64,000 nucleotides of DNA from Nocardia kruczakiae NBRC 101016 (GCF_001612965.1 NZ_BDBL01000028.1:62001-126000), one strand, 5' to 3'. Numbered from the stretch's first letter, positions 51,091 through 59,986 are shown. The notes: generated from the letters alone by a model not told the origin. A program made the numbers and translations.

Positions 51091-51226
51091 GCGTTATCGG
51101 TGAACCCGCCGCAAACCGACGCAAACAGACGACGCCTCGAACCGATTGCCGTCGTCGGCAGGGAACAGCGGATACGACGAAGGGGCGCCGCCGGTGTCGG
51201 CAGCGCCCCTTCGCGGTGTGGCGAAC

Positions 51227-54200
51227 TTACTTCTTGCGGCTGCCCGGCGCCTTCGCTCCGGACTTGAAGCCCAGGCCACCCGGCTTGGCGGTCGGGGGCT
51301 CGACCTCACCGTTGCCGGTGGGCTCCGATGCGGTAGTCGACTCCGATGGGGTAGTCGACTCCGCTGCGGGTGCCGACTCGGAGGCCGTGGCTTCCGTGCC
51401 GGTCGTCTCGGTGCTCGCGGCGTCCGCTTCGGCCGGTGCCGCACCGTTACCGGATTCCGTTGCCGCCGGTGCGGATTCGGAAGCGGCGGGCTTGGCGGCA
51501 CTCGGGGCCTTGGGGCCGGGACGCTTGAAGCCGGACTTCATCGCCAGACCCTTCGGCGCCACCGTCGGTTTGGTCTCGGTGGGACCGGTGGATGTGGCGG
51601 TTTCCGCAGGAGCCTCCGCAGGCGCGGCCTCGGCGGCGGGCGCCTCGGCAGCCTCGGCCTTCGCTTCGGCCGGGGCCTCGCTCGCCGGCTTGGCGCCCGG
51701 AGCCTTGGCCTTGCCCTTCATGGCCAGACCCTTGCCGCCGGGTGCCTTGGCGGCGCCCTTCATGGCCAGACCGCCGGGCTTGGCGGTCGGGGCCGCCGGC
51801 GCCTCGGTGCTCTCGCCCGCCGGAGCTTCGGCAGCGGACGCCTCGGCCGCCGGGGCTTCGGCGGGCTTCGGAGTCGCCTTCGCGCCCGGTGCTTTCGCCG
51901 CGCCCTTCATGGCCAGACCCTTGCCGCCGGGTGCCTTGGCGGCGCCCTTCATGGCCAGACCGCCCGGCTTGGCGGCCGGGGCCTCCGCGGGTGCTTCCGC
52001 GCTCGCCTCGGCGGCCTCCGGCTCCGGAGTCGCCTTGGCGCCCGGTGCTTTCGCGGCACCCTTCATGGCGAGGCCCTTGCCGCCGGGTGCCTTACCGCCA
52101 CCCTTCATCGCCAGACCCTTACCGGCGGCCGGCGCGGCCTGCTCGGCGGGGGCCTCGGCCTCGGGCTCGGCCGTCGGTGCCGCTGCCGCTTCGGCGGCCG
52201 GTGCCGCCGTCTCGGCGACCGGCTCGGGAGCCTTCGGCTGCTGGATCACCTTCAGGTTCTCCGACAGCGCCGCCGGCTCGACCCGGTCGATCGACTGCAG
52301 CATCAGCTGCGCGACATCCACGACCTCGACGCCCTGGCCGACCTCGCCGGAATCCTTGCGCGCGGTCACACCGTCGGTGAGCATCACGCGGCAGAAGGGG
52401 CAGCCGGTGGCGATCAGCGACGGCGAGTTGCCGCCGTCCAGGGTGGCCAGCGCCTCGTCGGTCCGGTCGAGGTTGACTCGCTTACCGAGCTGTTCCTCCA
52501 TCCACATGCGGGCACCACCGGCGCCACAGCACATGGACCGCTCGCCGTGGCGCGGCATCTCGGTGACCTTCGCGCCCGAGGCGGCCATCAGCTCACGCGG
52601 CGCGTTGTAGATCTTGTTGTGCCGGCCCAGGTAGCAGGGGTCGTGGTAGGTGACCTTCTCCGACACCGGCTTCACCTGGACGAGCTTGCGCTGCCGCACC
52701 AGCCGGTTCAGCAGCTGGGTGTGGTGCACGACCTCGTAGGTGCCACCCACCTGCGGGTATTCGTTGTTGAGCGCGTTGAAGCAGTGCGCACAGGTGACGA
52801 CGATCTTCTTCTTCGACGGCTCCACACCCTCGAAGACGGAATTCAGCGTTTCGATGTTCTGCATCGCCAGCTGCTGGAACAGGAATTCGTTACCCGCGCG
52901 GCGAGCCGAGTCACCGGTGCAGGTTTCCTCCGCGCCCAGCACCATGAATTTCACGCCGGCGGTGGCGAGCAGTTCCGCGACGGCCTTGGTGGTCTTCTTG
53001 GCGCGGTCCTCGTAGGCACCGGCACAGCCGACCCAGAACAGATATTCGTACCCGTCGAAACTTTCGGCGTCCTGACCGAATACCGGAATATCGAAGTCCA
53101 GCTCCGACATCCAGTTCAGGCGATCCTTGGCATTCTGGCCCCAGGGGTTGCCCTTGTTCTCGAGGTTCTTGAACAGGCCGGCCAGCTCGGAGGGGAATTC
53201 CGATTCGATCAGAACCTGGTAGCGACGCATGTCGATGATGTGGTCGACGTGCTCGATATCCACCGGGCACTGCTCGACACACGCGCCGCAGGTGGTGCAG
53301 GACCACAGCACCTCGGGGTCGATGATGCCGTTGACATCCTCGCCGCCGACCAGCGGACGCTCGGCCTCGGCCTTGGCCGCCTCGGAGATCTTCGCCAGCG
53401 CGGCCTCGTTCGGCTTGCCCTCGGCGTCGACCAGGCCGACCTCGTCGCCGCCCATATCCTTGCGGCCACCGGCGAGCAGGTACGGAGCCTTGGCAGCACC
53501 GTGGTCGCGCAGGGACATGATCAGCAGCTTCGGCGAGAGCGGCTTACCGGTGTTCCAGGCCGGGCACTGGCTCTGGCAGCGACCACATTCGGTGCAGGTG
53601 GTGAAGTCCAGCCAGCCCTTCCAGGAGAAGTCCTCGATGCGGCCGGCGCCCAGGGTGTCGGTATCGGGGTCGACGTTCTCCATATCCAGGGCGCGGCCCT
53701 TGGACATCATCGGCTTGGCCGCACCCAGGGCGACGCCGCCGTCGTCCTCGCGCTTGAAGTAGATGTTGAAGAAGGCGGCGAACCGGTGCCACGCCACACC
53801 CCAGGTGATGTTGCGACCGACGTAGTAGAGGAACGCCATACCCGACATCAGCTTGATGAACGCGAAGATCGACACCATCGTCACGTTGGCGGGCAACAGT
53901 TCGGAGATCGGCCCGGTGAGGAAGTCGGTCCAGTGGTGCTCACCCTCCAGGGCAAGCACACCGGCCTTCACCATGACCATGCCGAAGCCCTCCATGAACA
54001 CGATGGCCTCGATGACATAGGCCGGCGCGAACTTGGAGCCGCTGAACCGCGAGAGCCGCTGCGGCACGCGGGGGTGATTGAGCTGGCGAATGATGATCAG
54101 CGCCACGATGCCCACGACGGTCGCGATGCCGAGAAGCTCGTCGCCCAGGTGGAACCACCAGGTATTGCCGATGAGTGGCCAGGCGAAGGTCGGCTTGAAG

Positions 54201-54484
54201 GTCTGACCGTAGGCCTCGAACCAGAACTGCATGCCGGCGAGAAAGCCGATCATCACCAGCCAGTGTGCCCAGCCGACGGTCCGGAATTTGTTCATGCGCG
54301 TATGCGCGATGAACTCGACCAGCATCTGCTTGAAGCGCGGGAAGAACGGCCGCCAGCGATCTGGCGCGGGCTGGCCGACCCGGATCGCGCTGATGATCTT
54401 CCACGCGCCGCTGATGAACGCGGCCCAAGCCACCAGGCTGAGCAGCGCTCCAATCGTGCCCAGCGTCACTGTCAGGGCATTCAT
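51227..54484 (-). CDS. etfD: EtfD-like membrane Fe-S oxidoreductase (ETF:menaquinone type)
   Basis: 1085 residues. An N-terminal membrane part (five helices in the first 225 residues) precedes two ferredoxin motifs, Cys297/300/303/307 and Cys396/399/402/406, then two CCG domains (HDPCYLGRHNKIYN and MCCGAGGARMW). M. tuberculosis Rv0338c, now called EtfD, takes electrons from EtfBA, which serves acyl-CoA dehydrogenases, into the menaquinone pool and is needed for fatty acid and cholesterol use; the same is inferred here. The last 335 residues (from about 751) are an Ala/Pro/Lys-rich tail with repeats of GLAMKGAAKAPGGKG, longer than in M. tuberculosis. ATG 54484 follows AAGGAAGG. Confidence 0.88.
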   Translation of the reverse strand: MNALTVTLGTIGALLSLVAWAAFISGAWKIISAIRVGQPAPDRWRPFFPRFKQMLVEFIAHTRMNKFRTVGWAHWLVMIGFLAGMQFWFEAYGQTFKPTFAWPLIGNTWWFHLGDELLGIATVVGIVALIIIRQLNHPRVPQRLSRFSGSKFAPAYVIEAIVFMEGFGMVMVKAGVLALEGEHHWTDFLTGPISELLPANVTMVSIFAFIKLMSGMAFLYYVGRNITWGVAWHRFAAFFNIYFKREDDGGVALGAAKPMMSKGRALDMENVDPDTDTLGAGRIEDFSWKGWLDFTTCTECGRCQSQCPAWNTGKPLSPKLLIMSLRDHGAAKAPYLLAGGRKDMGGDEVGLVDAEGKPNEAALAKISEAAKAEAERPLVGGEDVNGIIDPEVLWSCTTCGACVEQCPVDIEHVDHIIDMRRYQVLIESEFPSELAGLFKNLENKGNPWGQNAKDRLNWMSELDFDIPVFGQDAESFDGYEYLFWVGCAGAYEDRAKKTTKAVAELLATAGVKFMVLGAEETCTGDSARRAGNEFLFQQLAMQNIETLNSVFEGVEPSKKKIVVTCAHCFNALNNEYPQVGGTYEVVHHTQLLNRLVRQRKLVQVKPVSEKVTYHDPCYLGRHNKIYNAPRELMAASGAKVTEMPRHGERSMCCGAGGARMWMEEQLGKRVNLDRTDEALATLDGGNSPSLIATGCPFCRVMLTDGVTARKDSGEVGQGVEVVDVAQLMLQSIDRVEPAALSENLKVIQQPKAPEPVAETAAPAAEAAAAPTAEPEAEAPAEQAAPAAGKGLAMKGGGKAPGGKGLAMKGAAKAPGAKATPEPEAAEASAEAPAEAPAAKPGGLAMKGAAKAPGGKGLAMKGAAKAPGAKATPKPAEAPAAEASAAEAPAGESTEAPAAPTAKPGGLAMKGAAKAPGGKGLAMKGKAKAPGAKPASEAPAEAKAEAAEAPAAEAAPAEAPAETATSTGPTETKPTVAPKGLAMKSGFKRPGPKAPSAAKPAASESAPAATESGNGAAPAEADAASTETTGTEATASESAPAAESTTPSESTTASEPTGNGEVEPPTAKPGGLGFKSGAKAPGSRKK
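51700..52115. repeat. In-frame repeats in the etfD tail
   Basis: Blocks around GCGCCCTTCATGGCCAGACC recur with small changes (about 51712, 51752, 51902, 51942, 52058, 52098), encoding GLAMKGAAKAPG-type units. The outer blocks are nearly identical, so length variation by recombination is likely. Confidence 0.75.
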
Positions 54485-54566
54485 GTCGCGACCTTCCTTC
54501 GGTTCCACGAGCATTCCGGCGACCGGGCTGGGGTCGCCGTTGGTTGCTCGTATCGTAACGGGCAGT

Positions 54567-54588
54567 AAGTTACCCGCCGGTAACTTAT
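54567..54588. promoter_or_regulatory. Palindromic operator upstream of etfD
   Basis: TAAGTTACC-CGCC-GGTAACTTA, a perfect 9+4+9 inverted repeat, 83 bases before the etfD start. The shape suits a TetR- or GntR-type regulator, perhaps one that controls fatty-acid beta-oxidation genes (inference from the role of EtfD). Confidence 0.7.
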
Positions 54589-54787
54589 CTGTCCATCGTA
54601 TGATGCACGAGTGGTCTATCCCAGGTTGTGGGGTCCAACCGTACTCAGGGTGTGACCGTTCTCACGTGTTGGCCTGCGGTTTTGGCGTGGTCGCGGTCGT
54701 CTGACACGGTAAATCCCGGCAAATCCGGTGTTCGAGCCAGGTCAGGCTTACTCGCCGCAAAGACGAACAGTTGGCGAATCGGTCCTT

Positions 54788-54810
54788 AATTGTTAGGGCA
54801 CATAACAATT
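54788..54810. promoter_or_regulatory. Palindrome upstream of secreted protein 3
   Basis: AATTGTTA-N7-TAACAATT, a perfect 8+7+8 inverted repeat, 175 bases upstream of ATG 54986. Candidate operator or a transcript-level signal; no regulator gene adjoins. Confidence 0.55.
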
Positions 54811-54985
54811 CTCGCTTTCGGTCGGTGTATTCGACTAAGCTCACCTCGTCCTGCTTGCTGTGTGCACCTTCACACTGCTCGGGGAGGTCCGTCAGGTTTG
54901 AAGTCGGGGTTGATGACCTGACGGATGCGTGGGCTCTCGCGGAGAAGTTGCGTGCGGCAAACCCTGATGACGGATTGGAAACCGA

Positions 54986-55792
54986 ATGAAGCTCCGCAGA
55001 GGTACTGCGGTCGCCGCTATGGTCATCGGCGCAATGACCGTGGCGTTGGGAACTGCCAACGCCGACCCTGCACCAGCCCCGGCTCCGGCCGCAGACGCCA
55101 AGCCGGGGATCGACTACTCCACCAAACTGGTCGACAAGACGGTCGTGACCAAGCTCAAGAACGGCACGTTCGAGCTTGTGGAGAAGCACGGCGCGACTCC
55201 TGATCAGAAGCAGCAGGTCGTCGACATCAAGGATCAGGCCGGCAATGTCGCCCTGGAGATGCCGATCGACTACCGGATCGCGGGCGTTCAGATTCCGATC
55301 AAGCCGGTGCTCAAGGACAACGGCACGGTGCTCGAGCTGACGCCGGACAAGCCGGGCAATGTCGACCTGACCAAGCCCGTTGCCGCCGCCCCCGTGGCCG
55401 CGGTCGCGGACACCAAGGCCGACCAGCAGACGCCGATCCAGGCCGATAAGCCGGTTCTGGTCGCCAAGGACGTCGCCTCGCCGATCGAGAACCAGCGCGC
55501 GATGAGCGACTTCGCCACCAAGTTCGGTCTGGCGACCGCGATCGGTGGCTTCGTCGGCACCGCCATCGGCGCCGTGATCGGCTGTGTCGTCACGATCGTC
55601 GCGGGCTGCATCCCGGGTCTGGTCACCGGCGCGGGCGTCGGCGGCATCGTGGGCACCGTCGCCGTGGGCGGTCCTGCTCTCGTCGCCGCGGGCGTCGAGC
55701 TGGTCAACACCATGCAGGCTGCCGACGGCAGCACCCAGTGGTCGGACGCGGCCATGGCGGCCGCCAGCGGTCAGCCGCAGCAGGCCAAGTAA
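54986..55792 (+). CDS. Secreted Gly-rich hydrophobic protein, paralogue 3
   Basis: 268 residues. A signal peptide ends near NADPA; IDYSTKLVDKTVVTKLKNGT and IKPVLKDNGTVLELTPDKP match the paralogues at 49.5 and 50.4 kb, and the second half keeps IENQRAMSDFATKFG and a Gly-zipper stretch with two Cys. It differs by an insertion of about 40 residues, rich in Ala/Val/Asp/Lys, between the beta domain and the hydrophobic half. It is separated from the other two by etfD, so the trio arose by more than one duplication or was split. Two hairpins follow the stop. Probably an envelope protein. Confidence 0.75.
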   Translation: MKLRRGTAVAAMVIGAMTVALGTANADPAPAPAPAADAKPGIDYSTKLVDKTVVTKLKNGTFELVEKHGATPDQKQQVVDIKDQAGNVALEMPIDYRIAGVQIPIKPVLKDNGTVLELTPDKPGNVDLTKPVAAAPVAAVADTKADQQTPIQADKPVLVAKDVASPIENQRAMSDFATKFGLATAIGGFVGTAIGAVIGCVVTIVAGCIPGLVTGAGVGGIVGTVAVGGPALVAAGVELVNTMQAADGSTQWSDAAMAAASGQPQQAK

Positions 55793-55800
55793 TTCGCGCA

Positions 55801-55825
55801 CGGAGCCGGTGATCAGCCGGCTCCG
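55801..55825 (+). terminator. First hairpin after secreted protein 3
   Basis: CGGAGCCGG-N7-CCGGCTCCG, perfect 9-bp stem, eight bases after the stop. Confidence 0.6.
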
Positions 55826-55833
55826 GGACGTGT

Positions 55834-55865
55834 ACGGCCCGTCTTCCTCGCGGAAGGCGGGCCGT
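55834..55865. terminator. Second hairpin between convergent genes
   Basis: ACGGCCCGTCTTCC-TCGC-GGAAGGCGGGCCGT, 14-bp stem with one G-T pair and a 4-base loop, between the ends at 55792 and 55892. Probably a bidirectional terminator. Confidence 0.7.
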
Positions 55866-55891
55866 TGTCGTTGGGCTTGTCGTTACGGCGG

Positions 55892-56773
55892 TCAGGCCGC
55901 GCGCATCCGCAGCCGACCCGTGTAACTCACCTCGCCGAGCGGCTTGCCGAATTCCGCGAAGGACCGTTCGGCGATCTCGAACCGCCCGTCCTCGCGCACC
56001 AGAAGCACTGTGCTGCAGCGGGTTCCGTGCCAGTCGTTGGCGACGAAGCGGGCCGATACCGAGCGTTCCTGCTCCGGCGACAATCCGGTGTGCGGTAGTT
56101 CGGCATCGGATGCGATGGTGCGGTCGGCCAAGACGTCGAAGTAGTCCTCCACCGCCGGCGAACCGACCACCGCGCCCAGCGCGCGCACGCCGTCGCGCAC
56201 CTTCGGCCACGCCGTGGCACCGGTGTCGGTACGCACGTCGCCCACGCTTTCGGCGGTGTGACGATCCGCGATGCCCGTCGGCCGTTCGGAGCCGGGGGTG
56301 GCCGAGCCGAGCAGTGCGGCATTGGACAACCCGTGCACTCCGGGCGGGAGGGCCAGCGGAGTGGCCTCGCTGCGATTGCTGTGCCACCACAGCGTCTCCA
56401 GATCGGAGACGATCAGGTTGTAACCGTTGTAGTCGTCCAGATCGGCCGCAGCGGCGCGAACGAACTTCTCCGGTGCCCCGGAGCCGGTCAGATAATCCAT
56501 CAGCAGAGCGCCGCGGGAGCGGGCATCGGTGCGCTTCTCGGCCGGCCCACGCACATTGGTGACGGTCGCGAAACGACCGGCCTCGGGGACGATTCCCAGC
56601 CAGGTGCCCGGCACGCCGTTCGGGGCGCCGAGATCACGTCCGGCCAGCAGATTCGGCCGCTCCGGCCACCACCGCATCGATTCGGCTGGGCGCGTGTAGA
56701 ACTCGTCCCGATTGGCCGCCACGATCAGCCGATACTCCGGATGCGCGCGCCACCCGATCAACACCAGACACAT
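55892..56773 (-). CDS. NRDE/TANGO2-family Ntn-hydrolase-like protein
   Basis: 293 residues beginning MCLVLIGW, so Cys2 becomes the N-terminal nucleophile after Met removal, as in the NRDE (TANGO2) family. The name-giving motif stands in LIVAANRDEFYTRP; TWLGIVPEAGRFATVTNVRG and a C-terminal SARFVANDWHGTRCSTVLLV complete the pattern. Eukaryotic TANGO2 is linked to haem and lipid handling; bacterial members have no settled function. ATG 56773 is chosen since extra upstream codons would mask Cys2. Faces secreted protein 3 with two hairpins between. Confidence 0.88.
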   Translation of the reverse strand: MCLVLIGWRAHPEYRLIVAANRDEFYTRPAESMRWWPERPNLLAGRDLGAPNGVPGTWLGIVPEAGRFATVTNVRGPAEKRTDARSRGALLMDYLTGSGAPEKFVRAAAADLDDYNGYNLIVSDLETLWWHSNRSEATPLALPPGVHGLSNAALLGSATPGSERPTGIADRHTAESVGDVRTDTGATAWPKVRDGVRALGAVVGSPAVEDYFDVLADRTIASDAELPHTGLSPEQERSVSARFVANDWHGTRCSTVLLVREDGRFEIAERSFAEFGKPLGEVSYTGRLRMRAA

Positions 56774-56857
56774 AACTCCAGCATGCACCAGCCGGGTGAA
56801 TACGAGACCGGGACGGCAGCCGGGGGAGGCCTCGCAAGCTTCCGCGGAGACGACGAA

Positions 56858-56879
56858 GGCCCGGCATTTCTGCCGGGCC
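56858..56879 (-). terminator. Terminator of serine protease 1
   Basis: GGCCCGGCA-N4-TGCCGGGCC, 9-bp stem, 20 bases after the protease stop on the minus strand, followed there by TTCGTCGTC. Confidence 0.7.
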
Positions 56880-56899
56880 CTCGACGATGCTCGAAGCGC

Positions 56900-58246
56900 T
56901 CAGTTGGTGCGAATCCGCAGGCCCGGGTTGTCGGACAGCACCTGGTTCACCGGCTGTGCGAACAGCTGCGGCGCATCACCGGTCAGGGCGCCGATCAGGT
57001 TCGGGATCTCGCAGATCGGGTAGTCGGCCACCGAGGAGGCGCTGGAGATGCCCAGGGCCAGGGTGCCGGTGACGATCGGGCCGCCCGAATCACCCGGCAG
57101 CGCACAGATGTTCGCCGAGAACGACTGGGTCAGATCGCGGTCACCGACCTGGACGGTCTGATCCACCGCGTTCACCACGCCACAGCTGAAGCCGGTGCGC
57201 GAACCCGACTTGCAGACCGGGGCGCCGACGACGGGGTCGGCCACACCGGTGATCGCGATCGGCGCGGCACCCGGCACCCGAACGAGGTTGTTGGCGAAGC
57301 GATCCCGGCTGCCGGCGTCGATCGAGACGATCGAGTAGTCCTGGTTGCCCAGGATCGACTTCTGGAACGAGCCCAGCTGGGCGCCGATGTGGTTGCCCGG
57401 CAGCAGTTCGAACATGCCCGGCGCGTTCGCGGTACCGGCGGCCGGGATGTTCGGATCGCAGTGTCCGGCAGTGATGTTCACCGGGTTGCCGTTGCGGTCC
57501 TCGCCGTTGAATCCGGTGGAGCAGACCAGCTGCATCTTGCCGGCCACCGACGCGTAGGAGTCGCCACCCGCGCGGGGCGCGTTGGGCTGCTCACCGGCAA
57601 CCGGCTTCACCTGCGGGTCCGACTCCGGCGGGCCGACCGGGGGAGCGGCCATCACGATCACGTGCGCCGGGTCGACGAAGCCCGGCATCGGCACGCCGGC
57701 CTTGTCCACGCGCACCGCGATGCTGTTGTTGACGGTGTCGATCACGACACCGCGCACGGCCTGAGCGACAGCCTCGGGCTGGCCCGAGAGCCATTGCTGG
57801 AAGGCGTTCTTCTCGCCGCGCAGCACGGTCTGGCTCTTGGCCACGTCCCTCACGCCGAATCCGGCGTCCTGAGCGGCCTTCTTCGCGTCGTCGAGGCCCT
57901 GGCCCGGAGCCAGCGCCACCACGGCCTTACCGGCGTCGTCGAGCCACGCGCCCGCGAACGCCTGCGGGAACTGACGCTGCGCGGTCGCCGCGAACGCCGC
58001 CACGTGCTGTGCCACATCGGCGCGGTGCAGATACTCCTCCGGCGAGATCTTCAGGTCGCGCTGTACCGCCGCCGCCAGTTCCGCGGGCAGGGCGGGCGCC
58101 GGGGCGGGCGCGGGATCCGCCGAAGAGGTCGCCGCGAGCGGCCCGAGAACCAGAACCGCCGCCGAGGCGGCGACGGCCGCGCTGCGGAGGCGGGGGCGCG
58201 GGGCACGTCCCGCGGCGGACGAAAGTCGGATGCGTGGCAGGAGCAT
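56900..58246 (-). CDS. Secreted S1 serine protease, streptogrisin-like (1)
   Basis: 448 residues. Signal peptide with cleavage near SSADP (about 43), a pro-region (about 44-215) as in alpha-lytic protease/streptogrisin precursors, then the protease domain with the triad His262 (NITAGHCDPN), Asp303 (GNQDYSIV) and Ser387 (LPGDSGGPIV). Cys pairs 242/263, 345/355 and 381/412 match family disulfides. It should be exported, folded with its propeptide and self-processed. A paralogue lies directly upstream on the same strand. Specificity cannot be read safely. Confidence 0.9.
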   Translation of the reverse strand: MLLPRIRLSSAAGRAPRPRLRSAAVAASAAVLVLGPLAATSSADPAPAPAPALPAELAAAVQRDLKISPEEYLHRADVAQHVAAFAATAQRQFPQAFAGAWLDDAGKAVVALAPGQGLDDAKKAAQDAGFGVRDVAKSQTVLRGEKNAFQQWLSGQPEAVAQAVRGVVIDTVNNSIAVRVDKAGVPMPGFVDPAHVIVMAAPPVGPPESDPQVKPVAGEQPNAPRAGGDSYASVAGKMQLVCSTGFNGEDRNGNPVNITAGHCDPNIPAAGTANAPGMFELLPGNHIGAQLGSFQKSILGNQDYSIVSIDAGSRDRFANNLVRVPGAAPIAITGVADPVVGAPVCKSGSRTGFSCGVVNAVDQTVQVGDRDLTQSFSANICALPGDSGGPIVTGTLALGISSASSVADYPICEIPNLIGALTGDAPQLFAQPVNQVLSDNPGLRIRTN

Positions 58247-58353
58247 GAGGCGACTATATGGGGTTTGCGCGGCTATGCCTACTTGTCGCGGACTTCGGCC
58301 GTCCTCACACCCGGCATACCGGAAATCGATACCCGCTGTTCACCCGGCCCGGA

Positions 58354-58400
58354 TCGCGCCGAGGGGCACGTTCGGCCTGCGAACGTGCCCCTCGGCGCGA
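58354..58400 (-). terminator. Perfect 21-bp stem hairpin after serine protease 2
   Basis: TCGCGCCGAGGGGCACGTTC(G) and its exact reverse complement are separated by five bases (GCCTG). It lies 11 bases beyond the protease 2 stop and about 107 bases upstream of protease 1, so it should separate the two transcripts. Confidence 0.8.
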
Positions 58401-58411
58401 TGGAAGGATCG

Positions 58412-59803
58412 TCAGCCCACGTTCGGGCGAGTACGCACGGTGATGCCGGCGCCCAGTCCGCCACCGGAATTGGCGTCGATATCGCTGAGGATCTGCCGGA
58501 TCGGGATGCCCAGCGTGGCGGTGCCGCCGTACTGCGCCAGATCCATGTTGGCGGCCTTGCAATCGGGTGCGTCGGCGGCGTTGGAACCGCTGGTGATGCC
58601 CAGGGCGAGGGTGCCCGAGACGATCGCGCCGCCGCTGTCGCCACCGAGGGTGCACGCCGAGCTGGCGAAGCCGCGCACCGTCTTGGATTCGCCCTCGGCG
58701 GTGAACAATGCCGTCTCGACCCGGTCGGCGACCACGAATCCGCAGGTGAAGGTGGACGATTGGCCCGACTTGCAGATCGGGGCGCCGGTGATCGGCTCGG
58801 CGATTCCGGTCAGGGTGAGGGTGGTGCCGTTGGCGCCGCGCACCGAGGGCTGGTCCATGCCGGCGGTGATCGCGCGCTCGTTGAGCTTGATCACCGAGTA
58901 GTCCAGTCCGGTACTGCCGCCCAGCTGCGCCTTCACGAAGGTGCCGAATTGCGGGCTGGCCTTCAGGTTGCGCAGGTTCGGCAGGTAGACCCCGGCCTCG
59001 GAGTCGCCCTTGCCCACATTCGGATCACAGTGTCCGGCACTGATGTTCAGCGCGTTCCCGGCGGCGTCGATGCTGTTGAAGCCGAAGGAACAGACGTCCA
59101 CCGACTTCAGCGCGGAATCGTCGAGGGAGGTGGGTGCGCTGATGTAGGTGTCACCGGCCATCGGGCGGTGCTCGACCGGGCCGCCGCCCTCGGGCGAGAG
59201 CACGACCTTGACGTTGGCGATCAGCGTCGGAAGGTTCAGCAGGTGACCGGCCGGGGTGTTCGCGACGCTCAGCACCAGCTGGCTGTTCAGGAAATCGATG
59301 GCGACCGAATTGATTCCGGCCGACAGTTCCCGCGGCAGCCCGCCGATCCACTTGACGAGCTGGTCGAGTGAGCTCTCCAAGTTGTCGGCCGAAATCGGTG
59401 CCAGGCGAGTCTGATATCCGGCGGAATTGGCGATGCGCGCGGCGTCGAGCGAGGTCACCGCCATCACCGGCTTACCGTCGGCGCCGAGCCAGGCACCGGC
59501 GAAGGCCTGCGGGTGTGAGGATCGGAAGTCGCGGGCGTAGTCGCGCAACTGCTGCGCGCGGGCGGCGCGGTCCAGATACTCCGCGGGCGACATCTTCAGA
59601 TCGCGGCCGATGGCCTGCACCAGTTCCGGCGGCAGCTGGTCGGCCGCCGACCGGTCGGGCGCCGGATCGGCGAGCGCGGGCGATGTGGCGATCCACGGGC
59701 CGAGCAGAAGGGTCGAAGCGAGGGCGACAGCAGCAGTTTTCATCGACGCGCGTGCCACCGAGGCGCGTCCGATCGTGGCGCGACGCGCCGCCAACTTGCG
59801 CAT
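58412..59803 (-). CDS. Secreted S1 serine protease, streptogrisin-like (2)
   Basis: 463 residues with the same plan as its neighbour: signal peptide ending ALADP (about 45), pro-region, and a protease domain with His258 (NISAGHCDPN), Asp301 (GLDYSVIK) and Ser390 (LGGDSGGAIV). Both share the pro-region segment with MSPAEYLDRA / ISPEEYLHRA and AFAGAWL, so they are tandem paralogues that diverged. ATG 59803 has GAAGGGA upstream. Residues of the primary specificity pocket differ between the two, so they may cut different targets (inference). No chaperone or inhibitor gene is visible. Confidence 0.9.
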   Translation of the reverse strand: MRKLAARRATIGRASVARASMKTAAVALASTLLLGPWIATSPALADPAPDRSAADQLPPELVQAIGRDLKMSPAEYLDRAARAQQLRDYARDFRSSHPQAFAGAWLGADGKPVMAVTSLDAARIANSAGYQTRLAPISADNLESSLDQLVKWIGGLPRELSAGINSVAIDFLNSQLVLSVANTPAGHLLNLPTLIANVKVVLSPEGGGPVEHRPMAGDTYISAPTSLDDSALKSVDVCSFGFNSIDAAGNALNISAGHCDPNVGKGDSEAGVYLPNLRNLKASPQFGTFVKAQLGGSTGLDYSVIKLNERAITAGMDQPSVRGANGTTLTLTGIAEPITGAPICKSGQSSTFTCGFVVADRVETALFTAEGESKTVRGFASSACTLGGDSGGAIVSGTLALGITSGSNAADAPDCKAANMDLAQYGGTATLGIPIRQILSDIDANSGGGLGAGITVRTRPNVG

Positions 59804-59986
59804 GGAGTCCCTTCGTCAGGCACATACGTGCCGGCCACCAGTGGGCGGTAAACCATTGGGTGGCAACAGCCCTCGACCATCAAGCAGACCGTCCGCCCGG
59901 TGCAAAGTCCGGTACGACCGGTCAGCGCATCACTTTAGGGCACAACGGCGTGAGTTTCGCTACGAAATCATCACGGAGTTGGCGGA

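Larger units (their letters stand above)
54485..54985. other. Divergent intergenic region between etfD and secreted protein 3
   Basis: About 500 bases, A/T-richer than the genes beside it, with no credible gene. It holds two strong palindromes (54567-54588 near etfD; 54788-54810 nearer the secreted protein gene), so it probably carries two separately controlled promoters. Confidence 0.6.

Noticed and set aside
51146..54568. Very long plus-strand open frame (about 1140 codons) opposite etfD
   Set aside because: It mirrors etfD base for base; its translation is Arg/His/Leu-rich without motifs, as expected for the antisense frame of a G/C-rich gene.
54771..54989. Small 72-codon open frame before secreted protein 3
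   Set aside because: It overlaps the next gene's start, covers the palindrome region, and has no coding-like third-base bias.
56258..59371. Plus-strand open frame of about 1037 codons across the two serine protease genes
   Set aside because: It runs antisense through two genes with intact catalytic triads and through their intergenic hairpin; no protein-like pattern.
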